A stretch of 64,000 nucleotides of DNA, from NCBI GenBank assembly GCA_021464415.1, contig CM038469.1, forward strand, positions 7,790,501-7,854,500, read 5' to 3'. Below, piece by piece: positions 1 through 11,636 of the stretch. The notes beneath the pieces are model-generated. The model had not been told where the DNA came from. It worked only from the letters and a program-made list of their open reading frames with translations, and made no database searches. The stretch is from Lonicera japonica. Lineage: Eukaryota; Streptophyta; Magnoliopsida; Dipsacales; Caprifoliaceae. The translations under genes were made by a program, and so were the position numbers. Positions within the stretch are counted from its first letter, which is position 1. Each line of letters starts with the position of its first letter.

Positions 1-19
1 GTTGTCTCTTTATATCTCG

Positions 20-310
20 TCTTGTACACCAATTATTTCAGTTGGACCTCGAAGTCCCTCCTCTGTAATTTTACTTTCATCAATGAAAAAGAATTTGTTT
101 CTCTATATCTCATCTTGTACACAATTTATTTTCTCTTGTCTATGTTGTAAGAATGCTTGTGTTTGGGTCATTGTTGATTTGTAGCAAATTGATGGAATTT
201 GAAAATCTACTTGTTATGTGGGCCGGTAATTAGGATTACTGGGGGCAGTATTTAGGATTACTAGCACCAGTAATTTTGTTTCATCATTTCGAGTAGTCAG
301 GTTATTAATT
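20..310. repeat. Dispersed ~300-bp repeat, copy A
   Basis: The segment from 'caccaattatttcagttgg' to 'catcatttcgagtagtcagg' recurs at 3772-4060 (partial, with internal re-duplication) and at 10143-10468 in the same orientation. It ends in ATTACTGG-type motifs and then runs into the 416-bp tandem array. No coding potential beyond a 60-codon open stretch that I do not believe. It may extend left of the window. Confidence 0.75.
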
Positions 311-3223
311 AGCGGCAGGAGTTTGTCACGTGGCAGATCTGGACAGGCTGGTAACGTCTACGAAAAAAATCACATCTTTACAAAATTAACTAGGGTATAC
401 CCGTGCAAATTAAATAAGAATCGATAATAAGATAATAAAAAGGAGAAGCGTGTGATGAATCTAACATAGCTTAGCTTCAATTTATCTTCATGCTAGAAAA
501 AAAAAGTATGTAAATCGGATTGGACCGACATTTTTTTAATTTTTAAAACAATTTTTATATTACTGGCGGCAGTAAAATTAATTACTGGGGCGAGTAATCA
601 ATTACTGGAGCAAGTAATTACCATTACTGGGTCCAGTAATCCACTGATGGGTCCAGTAATCGAAGTTTTTAGTTTGGCTTTACACGTCCGTATCATCATT
701 CGGGTAGACAGGTTATTAATTAGCGGCAGGCAGGGGGGTTGCCACGTGGAAGATCTGGATGGGCGAGTAACGTCTACTAAAAAAATCACATCTTTTCAAA
801 ATTAACTAGGGTATACCCGTGTAAATTAAATAAGAATCGATAATAAGATAATAAAAAGGAGAAGCGTGTGATGAATCTAACATAGCTTAGCTTCAATTTT
901 TCTTCATGCTAGAAAAAAAAAGTATGTAAATCGGATTGGACCGACATTTTTTTAATTTTTAAAACAATTTTTATATTACTGGCGGCAGTAAAATTAATTA
1001 CTGGGGCGAGTAATCAATTACTGGAGCAAGTAATTACCATTACTGGGTCCAGTAATCCACTGATGGGTCCAGTAATCGAAGTTTTTAGTTTGGCTTTACA
1101 CGTCCGTATCATCATTCGGGTAGACAGGTTATTAATTAGCGGCAGGCAGGGGGGTTGCCACGTGGAAGATCTGGATGGGCGGGTAACGTATACGAAAAAA
1201 ATCACATCTGTTCAAAATTAACTAGGGTATACCCGTGCAAATTAAATAAGAACCGATAATAAGATAATAAAAAAGAGAAGCGTGTGATGAATCTACCATA
1301 GCTTAGCTTCAATTTATCTTCATGCTAGAAAAAAAAAGTATGTAAATCGGATTGGACCGACATTTTTTTAATTTTTAAAACAATTTTTATATTACTGGCG
1401 GCAGTAAAATTAATTACTGGGGCGAGTAATCAATTACTGGAGCAAGTAATTACCATTACTGGGTCCAGTAATCCACTGATGGGTCCAGTAATCGAAGTTT
1501 TTAGTTTGGCTTTACACGTCCGTATCATCATTCGGGTAGACAGGTTATTAATTAGCGGCAGGCAGGGGGGTTGCCACGTGGAAGATCCGGATGGGCGGGT
1601 AACGTCTACTAAAAAAATCACATCTTTTCAAAATTAACTAGGGTATACCCGTGTAAATTAAATAAGAATTGATAATAAGATAATAAAAAGGAGAAGCGTG
1701 TGATGAATCTAACATAGCTTAGCTTCAATTTTTCTTCATGCTAGAAAAAAAAAAGTATGTAAATCGGATTGGACCGACATTTTTTTAATTTTTAAAACAA
1801 TTTTTATATTACTGGCGGCAGTAAAATTAATTACTGGGGCGAGTAATCAATTACTGGAGCAAGTAATTACCATTACTAGGTCCAGTAATCCACTGATGGG
1901 TCCAGTAATCGAAGTTTTTAGTTTGGCTTTACACGTCCGTATCATCTTTCGGGTAGACAGGTTATTAATTAGCGGCAGGCAGGGGGGTTGCCACGTGGAA
2001 GATCTGGATGGGCGGGTAACGTCTACTAAAAAAATCACATCTTTTCAAAATTAACTAGGGTATACCCGTGTAAATTAAATAAGAATCGATAATAAGATAA
2101 TAAAAAGGAGAAGCGTGTGATGAATCTAACATAGCTTAGCTTCAATTTTTCTTCATGCTAGAAAAAAAAAAGTATTTAAATCGGATTGGACCGACATTTT
2201 TTTAATTTTTAAAACAATTTTTATATTACTGGCGGCAGTAAAATTAATTACTGGGGCGAGTAATCAATTACTGGAGCACGTAATTACCATTACTGGGTCC
2301 AGTAATCCACTGATGGGTCCAGTAATCGAAGTTTTTAGTTTGGCTTTACACGTCCGTATCATCATTCGGGTAAACAGGTTATTAATTAGCGGCAGGCAGG
2401 GGGGTTGCCACGTGGAAGATCTGGATGGGCGGGTAACGTATACGAAAAAAATCACATCTTTTCAAAATTAACTAGGGTATACCCGTGCAAATTAAATAAG
2501 AACCGATAATAAGATAATAAAAAAGAGAAGCGTGTGATGAATCTAACATAGCTTAGCTTCAATTTATCTTCATGCTAGAAAAAAAAAGTATGTAAATCGG
2601 ATTGGACCGACATTTTTTTAATTTTTAAAACAATTTTTATATTACTGGCGGCAGTAAAATTAATTACTGGGGCGAGTAATCAATTACTGGAGCAAGTAAT
2701 TACCATTACTGGGTCCAGTAATCCACTGATGGGTCCAGTAATCGAAGTTTTTAGTTTGGCTTTACACGTCCGTATCATCATTCGGGTAGACAAGTTATTA
2801 ATTAGCGGCAGGGGGGTTGCCACGTGGCAGATCTGGACGGGCGGGTAACGTCTACGAAAAAAATCACATATTTTCAAAATTAACTAGGGTATACCCGTGC
2901 AAATTAAATAAGAACCGATAATAAGATAATAAAAAAGAGAAGCGTGTGATGAATCTAACTTAGCTTAGCTTCAATTTATCTTCATGCTAGGAAAAAAAAG
3001 TATGTAAATCGGATTGGACCGACATTCTTTTTAATTTTTAAAACAATTTTTATATTACTGGTGGTAGTAAAATTAATTATTGGGGACAGTAATACATTAC
3101 TTGCGCCAGTAATTACCATTACTGGGTCCAGTAATCCACTGATGGGTCCAGTAATCGTAGTTTCTAGTGTGACTTTACACATCCGTATCATCATTTCGGG
3201 TAGTCAGGTTATTAATTAGCCGT
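286..3223. repeat. Seven-copy tandem array, ~416-bp unit
   Basis: Near-identical units recur at a 416-417 bp spacing; the phrase 'attactggcggcagtaa' recurs near 562, 978, 1394, 1809, 2226, 2642 and (diverged) 3055. Each unit holds four or five ATTACTGG...CAGTAAT dyads, a run of A, the palindrome gggtataccc, and in most units a G-box-like CCACGTGG. The last unit is the most diverged, as expected at an array edge. Short - strand open frames of about 63 codons repeat with the unit and are by-products of the repetition, not genes. The tight unit length points to recent unequal exchange. Confidence 0.92.
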
Positions 3224-3323
3224 ACCATCACGTCGTTTCAAAATTAATAACTTCCCTCGAAAACCAATGCTTGCACTACTATAATTAGTAACCCATTCCA
3301 TCACTTTTCTAATACCATTACCG

Positions 3324-3598
3324 ATGGATGATGTTTCAGAGGCTAACTGTTCCTATAGTCCTCCGGTGACCCCTAGTGCAGTTGATAACCTTTTTCGGTG
3401 GGTGGAAAGACTTGAAAGAGAGGTTCGGATGTTGAAAAATTTGACTCGAAGCATTAGAGACCTGGAGCAATGTCTGGTCGCCGTCTTAAAAGAGAAATTC
3501 GGAGTTGGAAAATTTGACTCGAATCATTGGAAACCTGGAGCAACGTCTGGCCTCCGTGACCGCAGTGAGGGACTGGCTACTTGAGCTGTTAGGTTAAG
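3324..3598 (+). pseudogene. Broken small coiled-coil ORF
   Basis: An ATG at 3324 opens 86 codons. Residues ~24-55 have spaced Leu/Val with charged residues (ERLEREVRMLK...RDLEQCL), as in a coiled coil. A ~66-bp segment (3421-3486) is tandemly duplicated at 3499-3563. The second copy keeps the same coil pattern only in another frame, which then runs to a TAA at 3596-3598, so a frameshift lies between the copies near 3500. I do not recognise the family. It sits between the 416-bp array and the Ulp1-like gene and may be an exon of a larger dead element gene. Confidence 0.4.
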
Positions 3599-3771
3599 GG
3601 GAGAGGAGGAAGGTCCGATAGGAAAGATTACCTTGATCAATCGGAACTACATGTTTACCCATGTATTTCTATGAATCAAGGATTTGCCAGCGAAAAGATT
3701 AGACTCGGTTATTTCCCACCGGTCTTGAGATCCCTCTGGTCTTGTGTCTCTTGAACAATTAGCTATTTCTT

Positions 3772-4060
3772 TCTTTATATCTCATCTTGTACACCATTTA
3801 TTTCAGTTAGACCTCAAAGTCCCTCCTTTGTAATGTTAATTTCATCAATGGAAATGAAATTGTTTCTCTATATCTCATCTTGTACACAATTTATTTCAGT
3901 TGGACCTCGAAGTTCCTCCTTTGTAATTTTTCTTTCATCAATGGAAAAGAATTTGTTTCTCTATATCTCATATTGTACACCATTAATTTTCATTTGTGGG
4001 CTGTTTTATGAATGCTTGTGTTTGGGTCGTTGTCGCAAAGTGGTGAAATCTTAAAATCTA
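3772..4060. repeat. Dispersed repeat, copy B, internally duplicated
   Basis: Three successive variants of the block 'tatctcatcttgtacacc...atttcagttggacctc' (starting near 3777, 3868 and 3958) match copy A and the copy at 10143. The end matches the 'gaatgcttgtgtttgggtc' part of copy A. Confidence 0.7.
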
Positions 4061-4084
4061 AATTAGTCTGCTGTTTTAAATTTT

Positions 4085-4275
4085 ATGTAAAGGATTACTG
4101 GATCCAATAATATCGATTACTGGGACCAGTAATCAATTACTAGGGGAAGTAATACTAATTACCGCCCAATAATCCAGATTACTGGGTGCAGTAATCAGGA
4201 TTACTGCGGGAAGTAATCCAGTTGCTGGGTCAGAATTTGGATTACTGAGGTCAGTAAGTTTGGGTCAGTATTTTC
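4085..4275. repeat. ATTACTGG/CCAGTAAT dyad cluster
   Basis: Dense, imperfect dyads such as attactgggaccagtaat, separated by short A/T-rich spacers. The cluster lies just upstream of the putative first exon of the Ulp1-like gene. Confidence 0.85.
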
Positions 4276-4734
4276 TTTTTAATACATCTGTAAATGATAT
4301 ATTCCTCTTATTTACACCCGGTACCACTCCTCAACAAAAATTCGCTTTTGAAAAAAACTTTTCACTCTCCCCACCTTTTCTAACAACTATCGCCATTTTC
4401 GGAGACCACGATTCACAATGAAGCTCTTGCTCTCTAACTCTCTGTACTGCACAAGTAAAGACATCATTTTCGTCATCTCTTTGGCTTATCCAACCATGTA
4501 AGTTTTTATTGAAATACGTTAATGTCTATTAACAACTTATTTTCATCACCAAGAAGCTTTTATATTTGATGAAAGAATCTCGCCATTATGAATGAATATA
4601 TAGAGGGTCTAAAAAAAAAACTTGAACCCTTTATATCTATTTCTATATGTAATGTTTGAGTAGTATCTTCCCTTCTTGACATGCGGTTGCTGTTCATTGT
4701 TGAATGTTGATTGCTACAACGATAACCAAAACAA

Positions 4735-5130
4735 GGATTACTGATCCCAGTAATGACGTTTCCTGGAACATTAAATAATTACTGAACCCAGTAACGTGAT
4801 TACTGTCCTCCGTAATGAATTACTGGCCGCGGTAATCCATGACTGGCCCAAGCTATGGATAATTACCGGAATCGGTAATCCATTACTGGCCCAGCAACTT
4901 GGATTACTGGGTTATTAATCTGGATTACCTAATGGATTACTGGCCGCGGTAGTCCATTACTAGCCCAGGTGATGGATAATTACTGGCCACGATAATCAAT
5001 TGATGTCCCAGCAACTTGGATTACTGGAACCAGCAACTTGGATTACTGGAACCAATAATTTGGATTACTGGCACCAGTAATATATTATTGGGGCCAGTAA
5101 TCCCAATTACTGGTTCCAATAATCTTGGTA
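4735..5130. repeat. Dyad cluster in Ulp1-like intron 1
   Basis: Consecutive ATTACTGG / CAGTAAT half-sites and full dyads with GG-NN-CC cores, many slightly decayed. The cluster stops about 50 bp before the exon 2 acceptor (5181-5183). Confidence 0.85.
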
Positions 5131-6539
5131 ACTGCCTATGTAGCTTCTTTCCTTAATAAACTAATTTATTTTGCTAAAATCAGATTGCAATCACAACATG
5201 ATACCCCGGTGCGAGAGGTCTCTACAAGCAGCAGTGATGATGTGCCATTATCTGAATTGAGGAAAAGACGTACACCATTCAGTGAAGCACAGTCGAAGAA
5301 GGCCACTAGAAAGACAGCTAAAGAAACTGTACCGAACTCGAAGGGCAAGCCCACTGGTTCTCCCAAAATTGCCGAATTTAATAACCAAAAGAATCAGGCA
5401 AAACTATCAAAGGCAGACGCTGCCAAACCAAAAAGGTCTCTTACCCAGAGATGCACAATATTGGTCTTTGCCGAATTGGTAAATCAATACCAGGAAGCCA
5501 TCCCGACTGAAACATGAGAGATTCTGAACGGGACGGTCTTCGGCCCTATGATGTATTGCTTTCAGGATGCCTTAGTCAAGGAAGCCAATTGTAGGAAGAC
5601 TGAAATTGACTTCGAAATAATAATGAAGCATTTCAACATGGATCGGATGTTGTGGTCCTTTAGCAGTTTACAGTTGGACTTGACCGCAGAGTTTATGACG
5701 GTCTTATTTCACCTCCCCACTGGAAGACTAAAAATTGTACCCGTTCCTCGATCAGAGGATAGAAAGGAACAGGCGGCCAACCTATTCAAAAATTACAAGG
5801 AAACAAAAGGGCCTTCTTGTACCGATATAAAGAACTTGCTTGCATCCGAGCTAAACAAAGAAAAAAGAGCCGATCCAAAAAAGGTTGCATCGACTCTGCT
5901 GATGTATTTATTCTTAACATTCTTCTTCAGCAGAACGGGGATCAATCTTACATGGGATCTGGTCAACATATGCATTGACATTGATAATGTTAACAAGTAT
6001 GACTGGGCAAACTCGACTGTGGACTTCTTGTTCTCTGGAATCAAAAAGTACAACAAGGATGAACCAAGCACACTCAACGGATGCACGCTATTGGTGCAGT
6101 ATTGGTTTTTGAAGAACACAAAACATAGATTGCCACGGTCAGAGAATCGTCTAATCGGCATGCCACATTTCGTGGCATGGAACATTAGAGACATGTTCGA
6201 CGTGAAGGCCTTGGAGTTAAACCCCAACCTCTTAGAGGTAACTTTTGTATTTATATAAATACTATACTTTTATGCATTTAAGACAAAAAAGAACCTATTC
6301 AATTGTACTTTGTGATTCATGAACTTGTACTTGGCGGAGCTTGGCCATTGTTCACCTTTTATTTGACGCACGAACAATTGGTAGGGGACAAGGAAAAGCA
6401 AGGGCAGCAGGGAAAGAAGGAGGAAACTGTTGGGGATAAGAATGATTCCAAAGGTGAAGAAAAGAATGACGAGGATGAATCCTTAGAGCTTTCAAAATGG
6501 GTAAGAATTTTGCATGAAATATAGGATGTTATACTACTA

Positions 6540-6792
6540 ATTATTGGACTACTTCTCCCAGTATTGAAGATTATATGTTCCAGTAATCATAATTACTGGG
6601 ATTGGTAATGGATTACTTCCCCCAGTAATCCTGATCACATGTCCAGTAATTCGGATTACTGCCTCCAGTAATGTTGCTTTAATAAATTACTGCCCCTAGT
6701 AATATAGATTTCTTTAGACATAAATCAATTACTGCTCTAGTATTCCAAATTACTAGCACCAGTAATCAGATTACTGCCCCCAGCAATCCATT
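6540..6792. repeat. Dyad cluster in a Ulp1-like intron
   Basis: About nine dyads of the ATTACTG...CAGTAAT type lie between a good donor (6499|GTAAGA) and an acceptor at 6853-6854. The flanking exons lack the motif. Confidence 0.85.
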
Positions 6793-7754
6793 ATTATTGT
6801 TATACATGGGCTGAAGATTCTTATTACATGTTATGTTTTATCTGTGATTACAAGTCCCACAAAAAAAGGAAAACGAGAATATGGCAAAAAGGGTTGTCCA
6901 AATTGTGGATACTGTTTTCGCCGAGTTGTCTCGACTTATCGACAATAATATCAACGTGGAACTAAAAAAACCGGATTTAATGGGCTATCAAGAAACTGTC
7001 CATGCCCTCACCAAAAAAATGGTTGACGCTATAGCAGCGTTGGATAAAAGAATCAAGCTCCTAGAGCGCCAACATAAAAGGAGGCAGGCTGAACCGCGGG
7101 TCACAACACCTACAACTTCAAGAGACCAAAATGATCCAATACCACACACTCCAATTCGGGATGATAGGGTTGATGACATAGCGGACGTGGCCGAATAAAT
7201 AGAGGAGGAGGTTGTCACAGAGAGGGTCGAAGACTGGGGAGGGTCTATAAATGAAGAAGCAGCATTGGCCCAGGCCGATGAAGTGGTTAAATAGATTGCT
7301 CAAGAGGTGGCCCCCGAACAAAGGGCCATTACGTTGGCGCCCCAACATTCAATCAAGAAAAACTTGGAAGTACACGATAGGGGTGCAACAAGGCAGAGGG
7401 AAAGCGAGTCTGCCACTTCAGCAATCAGCAGGCCATTTAAGAAAGCAAAGGCCCATGGGACTATACAACCATTACTTATCAAAGGAGTCGACTGCATAAA
7501 GGAACCCTGGTAGACCCTCGATATGAATATTCAGGAGCATTACCACAGTTTCTGGGAGTCGAACGAGTAAGTACATATTTTTATCCACAAGTTGTAATTG
7601 TAAAACTAATTTAAAAAAGCCATACTAATTGATTTTAATTTGTTATCTTAACAGAGAAATCTATTACCATAATATTGAGAACTCGTTCGGCCCCATTATA
7701 GAAAAAAATATGATAAAAGACACAATTGAGGGGGGAGATTTGGATAAAGATATA

Positions 7755-7955
7755 AGAAGTAATTGAATAATTTGGATTACTGTCATCTATCATTTTCGAT
7801 TACCGTGTGTATTTAGATTGCTTGGGCCAGTAATAAATATTACTATACTCAGTAAAATCATGATTATTGGGTCCAGTAATATTAATTACTGGTTCCAGTA
7901 CTCAGGATTACTGGACCTAGTAGTATTGATTACTGGCCCAAGCAATCATTACTAT
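7755..7955. repeat. Dyad cluster in a Ulp1-like intron
   Basis: Dyads such as attactggttccagta and attactggacctagtag fill the intron between 7758 and the acceptor at 8004-8005. Confidence 0.8.
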
Positions 7956-9053
7956 TGCACTTGTAACTTCTCTAACAAGTTAAGTGCATGTGCAAAATGT
8001 TACAGGTTTTGAAGCAGTACATTACCATGATGAAGCAAGAGATAGAACAAAAAAAAAATGGACAGATTTGGTTTTATTGACTTGGAAGCTTCAGTAAGTA
8101 AATCCCCGATAAACCAAAAAATTACAGTGCACGAAGATTTACATTCCCGGATGTAATTCATGTTAACTTTTCTTTTACAGTTTTACTGTATTGCACACCA
8201 CGAAAAACTTTCCACGTCCGGCAAAGACTTCAGTGGGAACGAGTATGATGTTGCAAAGCTCCTCACGGAACCCCTATGGGAAATATTCACCCACAACAGA
8301 ATCTTGATTCCATTGCATTACTGGACGAGCAGGCATTTCACCATTCTCCACATAAATAACGATCAGAAGACAATAACCCACATGAACTCTTCCCTACCCG
8401 TAAAGGGTAAAATGTCCGATGACGACAAGTGGAGCGAAAATACATAGACAGTGATAAGGCAACAACCAAATATTAAATCTAAATATATTGGCCAGATTAT
8501 GTGTTTTCGATATTAATACCTGACTCCATATATTTACCTTAGCCTTGTTAAAAACAATTAAAGGCAAACCACATTAAGCATTGGATGAATGACATCTGGC
8601 TTGGCGGCCAGTTCCAAACTCAAGTGAGCATTGATCCTGAGGTGTATCGAGAGCAGATGGTTGATCAAGCTCAATACAGCCTAAAAATTATACATAAAGA
8701 GCTGACCGCCAATGAAAAGAGAAGGGGTGGATAATCATGAATAAACATTTAAAATTTGAGTCATACACCTTTGTTGAAGATGTCGACTGCCCACAACAAA
8801 TACCAGGACCGTAAGAAGCTCGGATATTCATAGCTTATTTATTAGTAATTGTTTTGGTAAATGATATTGTGGTACAATAAACCAAAAATTGGTTTTGGTT
8901 TTCAGGTCAGATTATGGTGGGTTCATGCTTCACTTCATGGAATGCTTGGTTAATGGGAAGAAGTCGTCCCAAAAGGGAGGGACATTTTTCAGGTATAACA
9001 TACTCAACAAAATCAGAACCCTTAGACCATCGGAGTGAACCATGTTGTTCTAA

Positions 9054-10140
9054 ATGATTATGGTCTGTTGATTATGGTGTAAATGATCGTGGATAATTAT
9101 TTTAATCTTTTAACAATTCCTCTTTTTGTAGTCTAATTTTTTTTGTTTTTTTTTGGATTACTTCTCTAGTAATGGATTACTTGACCCAATAATCATGATT
9201 ACTGGGTCCAGTAATATTTGATTACAGGATCTAGTAATATTGGATTACTGGATCCTATAATCCTGATTACCGGACTAAGTAATAATGATTACTAGACTCA
9301 GTAATCATTATTACTGGCTCCAGTAATAAGGATAACTGGACCCAGTTATTAAGATTACTAGATCCAAAAATCATGATTACTGGTCAAGTAATACAAATTT
9401 TCATAAACAACTTGGAAGGATTATTGGCCATGGTAATCCAGTAGACATGTTTTCACTAGATGATTGTGGTCTTTTGATTATGGTTTAAATGAATGTGGAT
9501 AATTATTGTAATCTTCTAATAATTCCCTCTTTTTGTAATCTAGTTTTTTTTTTTTTGGATTACTTCCCTCGTAATGGATTACTTGACCCAATAATCATGA
9601 TTACTGGGCCCAGTAATATTTGATTACTGGATCCAGTAATATTGGATTACTGGATCCAGTAATATTGGATTACTGGATCCTGTAATCCTGATTACAAGAC
9701 TAAGTAATAATAATTACTGGACCCAGTAATCATTATTACTGGGTCCGGTAATAAATATTACTAGACCCAGTAATAAGGATAACTGGACCCAGTAATAATG
9801 AGTACTGGTGCCAGTAATTAAGATTACTCGATCGAGTAATCATGATTACTGGTTTTTGTTCATTATTACTGGTCAAGTAATACAAATTTTCACAAGCAAC
9901 TTGGAAGGATTACTGGCCACGGTAATCCAGTAGACATGTTTTCACTAGATGATTGTGGTCTATTGATTATGGTTTAAATGATTGTGGATAATTATTGTAA
10001 TCTTCTAACAATTCATTCTTTTTGTAATCTAGTTTTTTTTTGTTTTTGTTTGGATTACTTCCCTAGTAATGGATTACTTGACCGAGTAATCATGATTACT
10101 GGGTCCAGTAATATTTGTAGTCTATTTTTTTTGTTTTTGT
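9054..10140. repeat. Second tandem array of dyad-rich units
   Basis: Units start with 'gattatggt(t/g)taaatga' near 9054, 9460 and 9945, continue with a T-run, then 'ggattactt(c/t)(c/t)ct(a/c)gtaatgg', then a dyad series, and end with 'agtagacatgttttcac'. Spacing is roughly 405-485 bp. Unit 3 is interrupted near 10140 by copy C of the dispersed repeat; its tail reappears at about 10470-10595. Cores include the perfect palindrome ATTACTGGATCCAGTAAT (9633-9650). The array starts just after the Ulp1-like stop codon. Confidence 0.85.
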
Positions 10141-10142
10141 TT

Positions 10143-10468
10143 TTGTTTGTACACCATTTATTTCAGTTGGACCTCGAAGTCCATCCTCTGTAATTTTACT
10201 TTCAACAATGGAAAAGAATTTGTTTCTCTATATCTCATCTTGTATACCATTTGTTTTTGCTTGTCTATGCTGTAAAAATGCTTGTGTTTGGGTCATTATG
10301 ACAAATTGATGGAATTTGAAAATCTACTTATTCAGCTATTTTAAACATGAACTGAAGGATGACTGGGGCTAGTAATCCTTATTATTTGGGCCAGTAATTA
10401 GGATTACTGGGGCCAGTACTGGTGCCAGTAATTCTATTTCATCATTTCGAGTAGCCAGGAATAAGGAT
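10143..10468. repeat. Dispersed ~300-bp repeat, copy C
   Basis: Matches 20-310 from the 'acaccatttatttcagttgg' phrase to 'catcatttcgagtagccagg' in the same orientation, including the ATTACTGG-rich tail. It is embedded in the third unit of the 9054 array. Confidence 0.75.
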
Positions 10469-10595
10469 TACTGGAACAGTAATCATGATCACTGGTTTCT
10501 GTTCATGATTATTGGGTCAAGTAATCCAATTTTTCACAAACAACTTGGAAGGATTACTGGCCACGGTAATCCAGTAGACATGTTTTCACAAGATG
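10468..10595. repeat. Tail of the interrupted third array unit
   Basis: The phrase 'aacttggaaggattactgg' and the terminal 'agtagacatgttttcac' match the ends of the units at 9400-9455 and 9900-9940. Confidence 0.75.
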
Positions 10596-10721
10596 CATGG
10601 TTTGGTTGTGATTGAAATCAGGAAGACGTATTAAAATATTAATAATAATTTTCATTAAAAATTTAAATAAAAAAAGAACAATGTGTTAAAAAAAAGGAAC
10701 TATGTTAAAAAAAATACAATA

Positions 10722-10955
10722 TCAATTTTTATTCTTCTTCTTCTCTCTCTCCTCTGCCTCTACCATCTCACAGTTCCTCTTCGTCACTTCCTCATGCATC
10801 GCTCGCATCCTCTCCAGGCACTCTTCAACTTTTGCCGATTCAGCTTCCCAAGCCTTCTGCATTTCATCAGCAAAAATAAGATTCTGAATGCACATCGCGG
10901 TGAAGTTGGATGGAGAGTTTGGAGGAGTTGACGTGAATGGAGATTTTGGAGGAGT
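10722..10955 (-). CDS. Small acidic coiled-coil ORF, probable exon remnant
   Basis: Read on the - strand, 77 codons are open from just after a TAA (10956-10958) to a TGA (10722-10724); the first ATG is at 10893-10895 and gives 57 residues. The open part starts with a Pro-rich duplicated segment (PPKSPFTS / PPNSPSNF). A long charged helix follows (ADEMQKAWEAESAKVEECL...), a likely coiled coil, and then a Lys/Asn-rich tail. I do not recognise the family. It lies on the same strand as, and downstream of, the TNP2 remnant, so it may be part of that element's second gene. It could equally be a chance open frame, though the coil pattern argues against that. Confidence 0.35.
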   Translation of the reverse strand, partial: TPPKSPFTSTPPNSPSNFTAMCIQNLIFADEMQKAWEAESAKVEECLERMRAMHEEVTKRNCEMVEAEEREKKKNKN

Positions 10956-11099
10956 TTACGTGGTCAAGCAAATAAGTGAAAGTTGAAAAAAATGAGATAT
11001 TTGATGGCTGGTTTGATTTGCGAATGACAATCATGTTTATATAGTAGTCCCTTGGAATATGAAGGGTTGTCACTTTGGATCACATGCGTGCATTAATTC

Positions 11100-11505
11100 C
11101 AATTGTTATAATGACGGCCGCAGTAACTTTGGAAACCGAATAGATGCATGCATGCTTTCAGAATTTTAAATTACTGCACCAACTTTGGAAAGCGAAGAGA
11201 TTACTAGGGCCTTCTTCATTCCGGATTACTGGGCACAGTAATCTAAATTACTGGAGAAGTAATGGATAATTACTGACACCAGTAGTAGATTACTGATCCA
11301 GTAATTCATTATTAGATCAGCAACTGGGATTACTGGCCCCTGTTATCCTGTTTACTGGGCAAGCAACTTGGATTACTAGGGTCAGTAATCTGGATTACTT
11401 GTCCCGAAAATGGATTACTGGACGCAGATATGGATTACTGTAGCCAGTAATATGGAATATTGCTGCAAGTAATCTGGATTACTGGACCCAGTAATTATAG
11501 AATTG
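11100..11505. repeat. Dyad cluster next to the TNP2 remnant
   Basis: Dyads such as attactgggcacagtaat and attactggacccagtaat run up to about 130 bp from the 3' end of the transposase remnant on the - strand. Confidence 0.85.
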
Positions 11506-11636
11506 CTTTCTTTCATATTTTAAAAATGGAAAATACCATGCAAATAAACTGCAGAGGCATGGAAACAAATACAAACTGCGAACTAAAATTCATTTTTACC
11601 CTCATGTTCTTCTGATTTATAGGAACATATAGAACA

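Larger units (their letters stand above)
4418..9038 (+). pseudogene. Ulp1-like cysteine protease (C48) gene of a transposon, decayed
   Basis: Family role: Ulp1 proteases cleave SUMO; transposon-borne plant versions have an N-terminal DUF1985/mobile-domain-like region. Proposed exons: 4418-4497, 5184-6237, ~6300-6499, 6855-7566, 7655-7758, 8006-8093, 8181-8447, 8564-8810, 8906-9038. Most introns have GT..AG ends, and the exon 1/2 phase matches (AT|A). Exon 2 has a basic Ser/Lys-rich stretch and then a helical domain with 'KYDWANS' (5995-6015). The catalytic core starts at 8181: His is present (codon 8334-8336, RHFTILHIN), the Asp position is Asn (MNSS, 8385-8387), and the motif normally SDCGVF reads SDYGGF, so the Cys is Tyr (8913-8915). 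In-frame stops: 5515, 7196, 7291, 7511 and near 8730; an A-run frameshift lies near 8050. Dyad arrays fill the introns. Confidence 0.7.

Noticed and set aside
598..3194. Seven similar ~63-codon - strand ORFs as a tandem gene family
   Set aside because: They repeat exactly with the 416-bp unit, are mostly the translated dyad repeat, and show no codon-level constraint or start context.
5793..6227. 144-codon - strand ORF
   Set aside because: Antisense shadow of the Ulp1-like exon 2, which has family-like motifs on the + strand and proper splice sites.
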